Shown here one piece after another: positions 45,674-57,245 of a stretch of DNA of 64,000 nt. The DNA is taken from contig NC_090280.1 in the NCBI RefSeq assembly GCF_037392515.1, positions 25,487,118 through 25,551,117 on the forward strand, in the 5' to 3' direction. Numbering within the stretch: the first letter of the stretch is position 1; each line of letters opens with the position of its first letter. Under the pieces are notes generated by a model, which saw only the letters and a list, made by a program, of their open reading frames with translations, was not told where the DNA came from and made no database searches. The translations under genes and the position numbers were made by a program. The DNA is from Haliotis asinina (lineage: Eukaryota > Mollusca > Gastropoda > Lepetellida > Haliotidae).

Positions 45674-45929
45674 TCGTAAGTCACTAAGGTTAAAGAAAGG
45701 GAGTTAAAATTAACCTTAGTAAAAGTTGCTTTGTGAAAGAAGCCCCTGTGGTATGCTGTAGTTAGTTTCCATACCTATTCTACTAGTCGTTAAACATGGA
45801 ATGTGCCAATCCTCAAATTATTTTTATTCTATATTTGCTATTTTGCAATAGATGTATATGGTAAATAAATGCTTGAGCAAATAGAGTTTTTGTTACACTC
45901 GGCAATGCCACCAAGAGGGTGTGTGACGC

Positions 45930-46385
45930 CAAGGCATTCCAGCAACAAGTTTCCCGCCTATTCGGTGATGGCGAGATGTCCTGTACGTAGTGCTCAGGTC
46001 ACCATCAGTTGTAGTTAAACACCGTCGAGCTCGGACAGTCCATTGGTGGGTCACCGTGTTTGGCAATTTGACTCCTGAAAGTTCCTAAGACTTCGGTCCT
46101 GCTCCGCCACAAAGCACATGGGGAAACCATGTGGTCTTACCTTAGGCATGTGAGTTTGTTCAAATTTGCCTCTGTTCACCCAGCAGTAAATGGGTACCCG
46201 TGAGGTAATGTCCTCTCTATCTTTAACCTCTATATCCTCTAATCTATAACCTTGTAGCGCCTAGGAGGCAGCTTGGGTTATCCGGGGTGATGATAATCAG
46301 ATTCTGATTACAGCGTCGAGTGAGCAACGAGTCAGATGGATACTAGGCGCCATGTAAGTGAATTATTATCATTATTATCATTCTC
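45930..46385 (+). mobile_element. SINE-like element with ATT-rich tail
   Basis: It has CACCCAGCAGTAAATGGGTA and a CCCGTGAGG block, then TAGGCGCCATGTAAGTGAAT and a TTATCATTATTATCATT tail. I associate these words with a SINE class common to many aquatic animals. The 5' boundary is uncertain. Confidence 0.55.
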
Positions 46386-46451
46386 TTTCCTTGGTACAAT
46401 AATTCAAAGGGATGCCTATGCGCATACTGTTAAGTTCCAGCTGTCCGTGTG

Positions 46452-46582
46452 TGAGTTAGATTAGTTTTACGCAGCTATTATCAGCAATATCCCGACTGGG
46501 GGCACCAAATGGGCTTCACGCATTGCACCCATGTGCGGAATCGGCGTGACGGTCTTAGGAGTGACATTGTAACACCTATTCT
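46452..46582 (-). mobile_element. SINE type A, degenerate
   Basis: GTGAGTTAGATTAGTTTTAC, GACTGGGGGCACCAAATGGG and CTTCACGCATTGCACCCATG follow the type A order. The tRNA-like end is damaged. Confidence 0.6.
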
Positions 46583-48330
46583 GTCACCGCATGTCGGAGG
46601 GGACTATACCTGGATCCTATAGAAGGGATGTTACTTCGTGCCTATCAGTACCTAACAACTGTTTGATCGAGATATCACTCTGTAGATTAAAGAGATTTTA
46701 CTGCGTAAGGTATTCTTGTATTCACTGTTCATCATGGCGTGTTTTACTCAGATGTAGTCTGGGTGGGTTTGGTGTAACTTGAAGAATTATGAATTATGAA
46801 TTGAATCAGTTGTAGTTTCGCGACAACACCTTCCCGGCAAGACTTTGTTCAAAAGAGCTATCTTATCACTGAAACGATCCCATACTCAAGGTCAACGCTC
46901 ATAGTCCTAAGACCGATTTGCAGAAACCAGACTGGATAATGAATTTTTAGAAAGCGTGTGCGTTCATTTTGTATGAGTGTGGTAATTAATACATAGACAC
47001 ATAGGAATCGCATGGTTATCCTTTCCCAGACCCGTCTAGTCCGTTAGTCAAAATTGGATAATTACCATGGCAGCAGACCTTATTGTCATGACAACGCATC
47101 CTGTCTCACAATAGTGTCGTCTACACCACATGACCATATTACTACACTTATCGCGGGTCATGATGACCTTAGTGATACAAAACTAATACCCTCATGCCGT
47201 CAGTGATCTGCACGCATGTAATGAGAACTCTACAAATCTAGTTGATCGTACCTTAATTATGTCTTTATTATATTGATAAGCCTAAAAATTTTAGGGTCGT
47301 GCGTTTTTATTCTTGACATTTCAGGATAATAAGTTGAAATTTCAAGATACGTATTACAGATATGTTGAAATTTCAAGATAAGAGGTTGAAATCTCGGGAT
47401 TGTTATCTAGAACTTTTCATTTAATATCTTGAAATTTCAGTTTAATATGTTGATGCTGTCAAGAAAAAACTTCATATTGCCCTAAACAGCTTCCGTATAG
47501 AAGGTCTCTACAGAGAGGGCTTTGAATTTACTGATTTTCTTCAGTCGTGACTTTCAGTAATGTATGAAGACACGAATCAATTTCGTATTCATATACCCGC
47601 ATGCTTCTCTACAGTTGACTCAATATTCAGTCCAAATATGGGTCAAATTTCCTTCCTTGTATCAGACCGGACAAAGCTGCCTCACACCGAATAACTCATC
47701 CCTGGGTGCCCCTTGTGGTTGACCTTACACATGTGAAACTACCCCAAACAACCCACGTCTGCTCAAAAGGAAATATGTCCTTGTTCATTATGTATCAAGG
47801 CTGCTGTCAGTTTCACATTTCTTCTTTACCACACACAAGACACCGTAATGTTGATAAATGTGGTGCGGGTGTTCGGTCGCCATGGTTACAGCGATAACCT
47901 GGACTACGAATGTCGGCATCGTGTTGATTTTGTTAGAAAGAGTAATATTACATACCAGTAACAGTTTATTCATAATTCATACCTGAATATGTTCATGAAG
48001 TGACATTGATTTCATGTCATTTAGATAATTGCTCACGTGATGAATCCCAGGAAATGAAGCTGCTGTGATTCACCAAGTCTGAAAGATAAGTAATCGCTGT
48101 CATGGACACCAGGACATTGTCATTGAGACAAAACACAATATTTTGCGTCCGTTACGAAACAATCATACACAGGTCGTATTCTGATATTCTGTAGTTTGTC
48201 CCACATGCAAAGTGCTCTTCCGTATCGAGACTGATCACACTTAGGTGACCCGATCACATCCAAGATATGGTGTTTGTGTGTGTGTGGTGGTGGGGTTATC
48301 TTGTTGTGCACTGGTTAGCCATTGTTCCAA
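46583..48330. other. No gene recognised; palindrome cluster at 47325-47455
   Basis: Non-coding. Around 47325-47455 the 12-bp palindrome TTGAAATTTCAA and variants occur four times, spaced 25-70 bp. Confidence 0.5.
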
Positions 48331-48334
48331 AGTT

Positions 48335-48515
48335 ACACCTCTTATGACAAGCACGGGTTACTGAAGACCAATTCTAACTCGGATCTTCACGGGTAGTGAA
48401 GTGTGCGTTTAGTTTTACGCCGCTTTTATCAAGGCGGACACCAGTCTTGACTCAACGTACCCATTCCTACATTTGAGAAACGAACCCGAGTCCTCAGAGA
48501 GAGGCTTTAATAACT
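48335..48515 (-). mobile_element. SINE B scrap joined to a SINE A copy
   Basis: AAGCACGGGTTACTGAAGAC and GGATCTTCACGGGT match the distal end of SINE B. At 48402 a type A copy starts (GTTTAGTTTTACGCCGCTTT) and continues to AACGAACCCGAGTCCTCAG and GGCTTTAATAAC. Confidence 0.55.
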
Positions 48516-48723
48516 CATAAAACGACTGACATTTACAAGTGTTCAGGTGACAAATCGGCAGTTTTGCACACTGGCTGTGACATGTGCAGCTGACACATTT
48601 CTGACTCATAAAGGTTCAAATCACATTCACGTCTAACTGACTAATGAGCCGGAAACATGCCTGACATGGAAAACATCCGTGCAAACCAGCACATGAATGT
48701 ACAAACGTACATTTCAGAAATAG

Positions 48724-48884
48724 CAAGTTAGGTTTTACACCGCTTTTAGCGATATTCTAGCAATATTACGCGGGGAACAACAGGAATGGATTTCACACAT
48801 TGTGCGCATGTAGGGAATCGAACTCAGGTCCTCAGTACCGTGACGAGCGAACGCTTTGACCACAAGACTACCCCACCGCCCCAG
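48724..48884 (-). mobile_element. SINE type A with 11-bp target duplication
   Basis: TTTTACACCGCTTTTAGCGA, AATCGAACTCAGGTCC and GACTACCCCACCGCCCC are in order. The flanks TTCAGAAATAG (48713-48723) and TTCAGATATAG (48885-48895) differ by one base. Confidence 0.8.
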
Positions 48885-49860
48885 TTCAGATATAGAACAC
48901 ATGAACAGACGTGTGAAACATTCGTTATAATCACGCTCTTGTTACATCTATGCATAATTTTCTGTTGATTTATCACAGACACATGAATTCGTATGCAAGG
49001 GCAAGAGTAAAAAACATGAACACTGTTCAGCATAATATGCTTTTGAATACGTCAGCTGCACAGCAGTGTCAACCATAGCAATGGTTTCCACAAAACGATT
49101 GTGTGCAGCTGTATAAATGATCAATATTGGATAGAACTCATGTGCTCACAATTCTCAGCTGTCGGGCAGGGTTAAGTTAATGCGACAACTGTAATATGCT
49201 AATAATTTCGTCCATATTGTAATATTAGAATTGAAAGAAAACTAATCCATCTGGGTGGTTATAATTCATATCCTCGTCTTTGATCTCGTTAGCATATCCA
49301 CCTGAACGTATGCATGGGTGAGAGAGAAAATTCCCTTCACTACCACTTGCGTCTATGTTGTGTTTCAGTATATTGGTATACTGTCTTTCAGTTCATATAT
49401 GTGCAACGTTTCAGGGTCTTGTCGCTGTCAGTTGGCCTGGCTACCTTTGTCGAAGCTAACCAAACCACTACAAACTACCTGAGTCTATGTTAAGAGATGG
49501 GAGTAACGGCCACCTTAACGCTGAGACTACCTGAAGTCTGTGTTAAGGTATGGGTCACCTTAGCACTAAGTTCGCTTTGCAGAACGACACCAAGGACTGA
49601 GAGTACTACTACTGCAGCCATCAAATACAATACAGCAGATGTGCGTGTGATGGAATCAGTGTATATACAGTGAGACCCGAAGCCTGGTATAGTGATTCAA
49701 CTGTTTGCACCTGGTCTGGCTGTACTCAGTATCGTCCTGGGATAGTTTCCAAAGGGTGACAACACGTCCGCACTTGTAGTGATGTTAACTATTTAATCAC
49801 AGTGGTTGTGGCGTTGATTGTAGTGTCGGCTCAAGGTGATGATGTAGATGTGAATGTTCG

Positions 49861-51140
49861 TGTGGTTGTGGCTGGGGATGTAGGGTCTATTCTTGGCTGT
49901 AGTTCTCAGTACGAATGTAATTGTTGGTTGAAACAGTGATGTTAGTTGTGGCTGGGGACGTAGGGTCTATTCTTGGCTGTAGTTATCAGCACGAATGTAA
50001 TTGTTGGTTGAAACAGTGATGTTAGTTGTGGCTGGGGATGTAGGGTCTATTCTTGGCTGCAGTTAGCAGTACGAATGTAATTGTTGGTTGAAACAGTGAT
50101 GTTAGTTGTGGCTGGGGACGTAGGGTCTATTCTTGGCTGTAGTTCTCAGTACGAATGTAATTGTTGGTTGAAACAGTGATGTTAGTTGTGGCTGGGGACG
50201 TAGGGTCTATTCTTGGCTGTAGTTATCAGTACGAATGTAATTGTTGGTTGAAACAGTGATGTTAGTTGTGGCTGGGGACGTAGGGTCTATTCTTGGCTGT
50301 AGTTATCAGTACGAATGTAATTGTTGGTTGAAACAGTGATGTTAGTTGTGGCTGGGGATGTAGGGTCTATTCTTGGCTGTAGTTCTCAGTACGAATGTAA
50401 TTGTTGGTTGAAACAGTGATGTTAGTTGTGGCTGGGGATGTAGGGTCTATTCTTGGCTGCAGTTAGCAGTACGAATGTAATTGTTGGTTGAAACAGTGAT
50501 GTTAGTTGTGGCTGGGGACGTAGGGTCTATTCTTGGCTGTAGTTCTCAGTACGAATGTAATTGTTGGTTGAAACAGTGATGTTAGTTGTGGCTGGGGACG
50601 TAGGGTCTATTCTTGGCTGTAGTTATCAGTACGAATGTAATTGTTGGTTGAAACAGTGATGTTAGTTGTGGCTGGGGACGTAGGGTCTATTCTTGGCTGT
50701 AGTTATCAGTACGAATGTAATTGTTGGTTGAAACAGTGATGTTAGTTGTGGCTGGGGATGTAGGGTCTATTCTTGGCTGTAGTTCTCAGTACGAATGTAA
50801 TTGTTGGTTGAAACAGTGATGTTAGTTGTGGCTGGGGATGTAGGGTCTATTCTTGGCTGTAGTTATCAGTACGAATGTAATTGTTGGTTGAAACAGTGAT
50901 GTTAGTTGTGGCTGGGGACGTAGGGTCTATTCTTGGCTGCAGTTAGCAGTACGAATGTAATTGTTGGTTGAAACAGTGATGTTAGTTGTGGCTGGGGATG
51001 TAGGGTCTATTCTTGGCTGCAGTTCTCAGTACGAATGTAATTGTTGGTTGAAACAGTGATGTTAGTTGTGGCTGGGGATGTAGGGTCTATTCTTGGCTGT
51101 AGTTAGCAGTACGAATGTAATTGTTGGTTGAAACAGTGCA
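49861..51140. repeat. 80-bp satellite array, 16 units, with 400-bp higher order
   Basis: Units start with GTTAGTTGTGGCTGGGGATG at exactly 80-bp steps from 49941 to 51061, plus one preceding unit. Variable sites (GGATG or GGACG; GGCTGT or GGCTGC; TTCTC, TTATC or TTAGC) show that units 3-7 repeat as units 8-12. Confidence 0.95.
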
Positions 51141-51399
51141 TGTAACAGTGATGATAGTGGTGGTTGAAGAAATGTAGGAATGTTGCAGTGTTTGAAACTG
51201 AATGCTATTAGTGACTGTAACCTTGGATGTACAAACAGTTTAAATGGACCGACTTGCACAAAGCAATCTTAGCACCACAACGATTGTAACTCAAATACCC
51301 CAACATATAGGCTTAAGATAGTTGTAGCGCTAAGACTGCTTTGTGCTAGTGGATCCAGATCACTATCAGCCAACAGTCATGACGGGTCTAGCTCTTTCA

Positions 51400-51660
51400 G
51401 TCTACACTCATCACCTTCCAACCTCACCCAATCTACATCATCCCTGTCCTAGCTCTCTGTCTACACTCAACAACTTCCTACCTCTGCCAATCTACAGCAT
51501 CACCTTCATAGCTCTCACAGTCTACATCATCACCTTCCTACCTCTCCGAATCTATATCATCACCTTCCCACCTCTCCGAATCTATATCATCACCTTCCTA
51601 GTTCTCCAGTCTACATCCTCACCATTTTAACTCTCCCAGTCTAGATCATCACCTTCCTAG
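51400..51660. repeat. About 30-bp minisatellite
   Basis: Diverged units of the form ATCATCACCTTCCTACCTCT followed by CCGAATCTAT. Confidence 0.8.
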
Positions 51661-52450
51661 GTGAGATTTATGCAGTAACCCGTTTCAGACCTTCATTTGA
51701 AGCATCTTTCCCATGTGAAAAGCTAATAAACACAGATGACCTGGCCTGACAGCTGTATTGTTTCCTTGTGATAGAGTGCAGTGGTTTCACATGACTTGTT
51801 CTTGTTGTGAGTCGGCGGGTGCATGACTGAGTGATTGGGTGTGTGTGTGTGTGAGTGAGTGAGTTGGGGTTCTACCAGTTTTAATAGAATTGCAGTTATA
51901 CCATAGCATTTGGGCATAGTCGAGAATATTTTTCGCAGATGTAAGATGTAGATCTCTTTGGTGAAACCTACCAGCACCAGGTTAGGTCTAACAAACATGA
52001 CTGTTGGAAAGCAGAATTCAAACCTACAACTATCGACACAGCCCTTCATAGCAAATGGTAGCCTCTTAGATGACTGGGCCCTCTGTGTTCTACACCCATC
52101 CTACAAATCTGAAACATTTAAATAATGACAAGCAAATGCTAGTATGATCAAGGGACACAACTCAACACAATACCATCATATCGAGGAAGGTGGAAGAAAT
52201 GCACTTAATTACATTCAGTTTCTCCCAAACCAACTAATCATACAAAACATTCTAACCTTCTAGCAAGTAAGACGGGTGTCATTTCGAGAGAAGACCTTTA
52301 CACAGACACCACGGATAACCACTGGTTGTTGAACCACGTGATGCAGTATGAACATGTCACCATCTGCTTCTGGAATGCCAATTTATAATTACTAGTTCAA
52401 CCTGTCCGAGTTATTAACTCCAGCATCAAGATATGACCACACGTCGTCTT
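51661..52450. other. No gene recognised
   Basis: Non-coding sequence with a short GTGTGTGAGTGAGTGAG run near 51840-51865, which may be the tail of a lost SINE. Confidence 0.45.
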
Positions 52451-52459
52451 GGCATTGTC

Positions 52460-53385
52460 CCTTTGGATCATGGTGGATACGAGTCTGTAGGACTGTGTTG
52501 TGGTGGTGTGTGAGGACCATGGTGGATATGAGTCTGTAGGACTGTGTTGTGGTGGTGTGTGAGGACCATGGTGGATGTGAGTCTGTAGGACTGTGTTGTG
52601 GTGGTGTGAGTGGAGCATGGTGGGTGTGAGTCTGTAGGACTGGTATGTTGTGGTGGTGCATTTGAAACGTGATGGATGTTTGTATGTAGGTTCTGTGTTA
52701 TGGTGGTGTATGTGGAGAGTGATGGATGGAAGTGTAGGACTGTGTTGTGGTGATGTGTGTGAGGCGTGTGAGGAGCATGGTGGATGTGTGTCAGTAGGAC
52801 TGTGTTGTGGATGTGTGTGTGGAGCATGGTGGATATAAGTCAGTAGGACTGTGTTGTTATGGTGTGTGAGGAGCATGATGGATGTGAGTCTGTAGGACTG
52901 TGTTGTGGTGATGTATGTGGAGCATGGTGGGTGTGAGTCTGTAGGACTGGTATGTTGTGGTGGTGCATTTGAAACGTGATGGATGTTTGTATATAGGTTC
53001 TGTGTTATGGTGGTGCATGTGGAGAGTGATGGATGGAAGTGTAGGACTGTGTTGTGGTGATGGCATGGTGGATGTGAGTCTTTAGGACTCTGTTGTAGTG
53101 GTGTATTTGGAGTGTGATGAATGTGAGTAGGACTGTGTTGTGGTGATGTATGTGGGGCATGGTGAATATGAGTCTTTAGGACTGTGCTGTGGTGGTGTAT
53201 GTGGAGTGTGATGGATGCAAGTGCAGGACTGTGTTGTGGTGATGTGTGTGGGACATGGTGAATGTGAGCCTTTAGGACTGTGTTGTAGTGATGTGTGCAG
53301 AGTGTGATGGATGTGAGTAGGACTGTGTTGTGGTGGTGTGTGGGGCGCATGGTGGATGTGAGTCTGTAGGACTGTGTTGAATGAA
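52460..53385. repeat. About 45-bp minisatellite, left block
   Basis: Units contain GAGTCTGTAGGACTGTGTTG, a TGGTGGTGTGTG stretch and an AGCATGGTGGATGT stretch. Longer sub-blocks of several units recur, for example the GGTATGTTGTGGTGGTGCAT segment near 52640 and near 52950. Frames rich in His, Thr and Ser on the minus strand are repeat artefacts. Confidence 0.93.
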
Positions 53386-53394
53386 TGAATGAAT

Positions 53395-54750
53395 GTCTTA
53401 ATTTTCTCCAAAATACATTCGAAGATTAAGTATTTATGATATCAGTCAGTTACATATATGCATATGATATTAACAAAGCACGGATATTAACAACGGGTGG
53501 GTGTTTACATGAGTGACAGTTTAGAAAGTATATATCAAAGAGTCTTTCAAGGAACTGACATAGTGTGAAAAGTGTAATTTGATGGTTTGTCATGCTGCTT
53601 CTTCAAGGCCAGGGATCTGAAGTTTGGCACCACAAAAGAGCACAAGGGCATCTTCGTCATCCAGCATTTCAGTTAATACATATAGATCTAGATCTATATC
53701 CAGTATGTCAAGTAGTGTCATATACAAATGATTTTATATGTGTAATGAATCCTGCAGCCCATACGGGGTAGTACTTAACAGTGACGTGTCATCGGCTAAC
53801 AGGATTGATGGCACGTCAATACCATATGCACATATACCATTGTTACTGAGTCTTAATTCAGGTAATAAAATCATTAATAAGACAAGAAAAAAAACATGCA
53901 GACAGGATTCTACCTTGCCCTACACCTTGTTTTACTCCAAATGATATCTGAGCTATTTCCGTTGTACATTACAAAAGCTATGGTAGCTATGATACAGCAA
54001 CTTCCACGTTTTCCCCATTATACCCAACTTGTACAGTTTTAGGAATAGAGCGTTATGTCAAATGCCATCAAAGGTTTTCTCAATATCGAGAAACGCTGAA
54101 AAGACTTGTGAGCCACGCTCAACATAATATGTTACGCAATCATTGAGCATGAACGTTGACATAATGGCACCATGTTCTTTTCTAAATCCAAATTGTAAAG
54201 GGTCTGGAAAGTAAGGATTAATATCATTGTCTTATATAACATTGTAGACGTGAGAAAAATAGTTTTGCAAATAGTTTTCCTACACGGGAAGTAAGAGTGA
54301 TACATCTGTAGTTTTTGGGATCGTATTTTGAACCTTTTCCTGTATAAATTGGAACAATCATACCCAATCTAAAGATACTGGGAAAGTAGACAACTTTCAT
54401 AATTGCGTTATAGAAGACGCCAAGCTTTTCGACCAGCGCGTCACCTCCATAGATAAGGTGTTCATTGTTTACATGATCTGGTCCAGGGGATTTGTTACGA
54501 TTTAGATTGACCAGATGTTGTTTTAACTCTGAAGGCTGGATATCGGTATATAGTACAGCGTCAGCATGAGAAGAATCATTAGGTTGTGAAATTATATCTG
54601 CGAGTTTGTTATCTACAGATGCTTTAATTTCAGCATCAAACGTTTCAGCGTGGTGTTGTAAGGCAAGGTTAGCATAGTAAGCACCTCACAGGTTACAAAT
54701 GGCCTCTGGTGTATCCGCATGGGTTTTGTTAAACACTAATTGGTTAACCG
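53395..54750 (-). pseudogene. LINE reverse transcriptase relic splitting the 45-bp array
   Basis: Minus-strand readings, with many stops and frame changes, give IVPIYTGKGSKYDPKNYR and CITLTS near 54330, FGFRKEHGAIMSTFMLNDCV near 54180, FLDIEKTFDGI near 54075 and ILLADDTSLLSTTPYGLQ near 53770. The ADD box is retained. The 3' end near 53395 has an (AATG)n tail. It sits between two blocks of the same minisatellite. It is an old, dead copy of a family different from the one at 2526. Confidence 0.7.
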
Positions 54751-54764
54751 TTGACCGCGGGCTG

Positions 54765-55640
54765 GAGCATGGTGGAGCTGATTCTGTATGACTGTGTTGT
54801 GGTGGTGTATATGAAGCATGGTGGATGCAAGCCTCTAGGACTGTGTTTTGGTGGTGTATGTGGGACATGGTGGAGTTGAGTCTCTGGGACTGTGTTGTGG
54901 TAGTGTATGTAGGGCATGGTGGAGTTGAGTCTCTAGGACTGTGTTGTGCTCGTGCACGTGGAGCATTGTGGAGTTGAGTCTGTAGGACTGTGTTGTGGTG
55001 GTATATGTAGGGCATGGTGGAGTTGAGTCTCTAGGACTGTGTTGTGCTCGTGCACGTGAAGCATTGTGGAGTTGAGTCTGTAGGACTGTGTTGTGGTGGT
55101 ATATGTAGGGCATGGTGGAGTTGAGTCTCTAGGACTGTGTTGTGCTCGTGCACGTGGAGCATGGTGGAGTTGAGTCTGTAGGTCTCTGTTGTGCTCGTGC
55201 ACGTGGAGCATGGTGGATGAGAGTCTGTAGGACTGTTGTTGTGGTGGTGTATGTAGGGCATGGTGGAGTTGAGTCTCTAGGACTGTGTTGTGGTGGTGTA
55301 TGTAGGGCATGGTGGAGTTCAGTCTCTGGGACTGTGTTGCAGTATGTATGTGGAGCATGGTAAATGTGAGCCTGTAGGTTCTGTGTTGTGTAGGTGTGTG
55401 TTGAGCATGGTGGATGTGAGTCTGTAGGTTCTGTGTTGTTGTGGTGTATTTGGAGCATGGTGGACGTGAGTCTGTAGGACTGTGTTGTGGTGGTGTATTA
55501 GGAGTGTGATTGATGTGAGTTTCTATAACTGTGTTGTTGTGGTGTATTTGGAGCATGGTGGAGTTGAGTATGTAGGACTGTGTTGTTGTGGTGTGTGGGT
55601 GGTATGGTGGAGTTGAGTCTCTAGGACTGTGTTGACAGAG
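54765..55640. repeat. About 45-bp minisatellite, right block
   Basis: Units contain CATGGTGGAGTTGAGTCTCT, AGGACTGTGTTGTGGTGG and TGTATGTAGGG. Some have GTGCTCGTGCACGTGGAGCA instead. This is the same family as 52460-53385. Confidence 0.93.
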
Positions 55641-56235
55641 TTGAGTCACTGTAGGAATGTGTACGTAGTGATTGTGTATCAAATGGAATATGTGGGGACA
55701 TGCTTCTGGAGTCAGGACTCTCCTGATTTCTCCCCCCACCCCATACCGCCATCCCCTACACACGCATCTCTAGGTGGAAGTAATTTGTACAAGTTATTGA
55801 CAAGGACAAGCCAAGGGGCCACTTGGCTCATATTTCATGCTACTCTGTTTGTCAAGCTGCTAAATAAACATCTGCTCTCTTAGGGAACATGGCTACAAGC
55901 TACAACAGGCCTAAGTAATCCCCATTGAGACAATGCCATATTCATATGAATTCACAGTAGTGTTTTAAATAATGCCACACTCATAAGTCATGGATTTGTC
56001 AGTTCATGTCTGAAGCTGCAAGGTTCGCTCCTTGTATCACTTCCTTTGTGACTTTATGGTGCGGAATTATTGACTCTCGGTTAAAGAGGGTTCTCTTTAC
56101 ACGCAACAATATCTCAAAAAGTTCAGGTCCCACAGTACTTTGTAATTGAAAGAGACTTCACTCCATTGTCATGGTCACACCATCGGTAAAATGGAAGTAT
56201 CCGGTTTCACCCTGTTGTCAAGCTGCCACCATAAT
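55641..56235. other. No gene recognised
   Basis: Non-coding, no domains or repeats seen. Confidence 0.5.
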
Positions 56236-57005
56236 GAGAAGTAAAGTAAACAGTGTCCTGGTGAGGTAAAGGTCTTCCACACTCAGAAGGCAAATAACAG
56301 GTGACATTATGAGAAAGATGCCTCACCATACTCAAAGGCAAATAACAGGTGTCATCATGAGGTAGAGATCTCCCCATACTCAGAAAGCAAATAACAAGTG
56401 TCATTATGAGGAAGAGGTCTCACCACTTTGAGAAGGCAAATAACAGGTTTTACTGCATAGACAACGTCTAAATAAACTGAGAAGGGAAATAATAGGTTTT
56501 ACTACATAGACAAGATCTCACCTAATTAACGAGTGAAATAACAGGTTTTACCACATAGACAAGATCACAATATATTGAGAAGGAAGGGAAATAACAGGTT
56601 TTACTACATAGACAGGGTCTCACTATACTGAGAAAGGAAATAACAGGTGATGCTGCAAAAACAATGTCGCATTATAGTGAGAAGGGAAATAACAGGTTAT
56701 ACTATGCAGACAAGATCTTACCCACTGAGAAGGCAAATAACACATTTTACTATCTAGACAAGGTCTCACTACACCGAGAAAGGAACTAATAGGTTTTACT
56801 GTCTAGATAGGCTCTCACCAAACAGAAGGAAATAACAGATTGTGCTGTCAAGGCAAGTTCTCACAACTCCAAGAAGCAAAGTAACAGGATTTACTGTCAA
56901 GACAAGGTCTTACCACACTGAGAATGGAAATAAAAGCGTTTCCCACCACACTAAGATGGGAAATAAGGGGATCTATTGCATAGACGAGATCTCACCATTG
57001 GGAAG
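56236..57005. repeat. About 50-bp minisatellite, diverged
   Basis: About 14 units based on GAGAAGGGAAATAACAGGTT, TTACTACATAGACAAG and GTCTCACCATACT. Units vary in length and sequence. Confidence 0.88.
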
Positions 57006-57073
57006 TAATGAGATTCATGAATAAATAAAAATTCAACACTGTCATCATCCAGTGCATGTTTTATTTGTTAAAG

Positions 57074-57233
57074 TGAGTGAGTTTTCATATGCCAAACTTT
57101 GCAATATTCCAGCAATACTAAATCAGGGACACCAGAAATGTGCTTCACACATTACACCATTGTGGGGAATTGAATGTGATTTTCTGTCGCAACCAGCTCA
57201 TGCTTTAACTACTAGGCTACCCCACGGCTCCTA
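57074..57233 (-). mobile_element. SINE type A with 12-bp target duplication
   Basis: The tail, CACCAGAAATGTGCTTCACA, GGGGAATTGAATGTG and ACTACTAGGCTACCCCACGG are in order. The flanks TATTTGTTAAAG (57062-57073) and TATTTGTTGAAG (57234-57245) differ by one base. Confidence 0.78.
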
Positions 57234-57245
57234 TATTTGTTGAAG

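Noticed and set aside
49861..51140. CRISPR-like array
   Set aside because: The 80-bp units are contiguous with no unique spacers, and the genome is eukaryotic.
52392..55763. Minus-strand frames rich in His, Thr, Ser and Pro up to 317 codons
   Set aside because: They follow the 45-bp minisatellite exactly and overlap each other in different frames.
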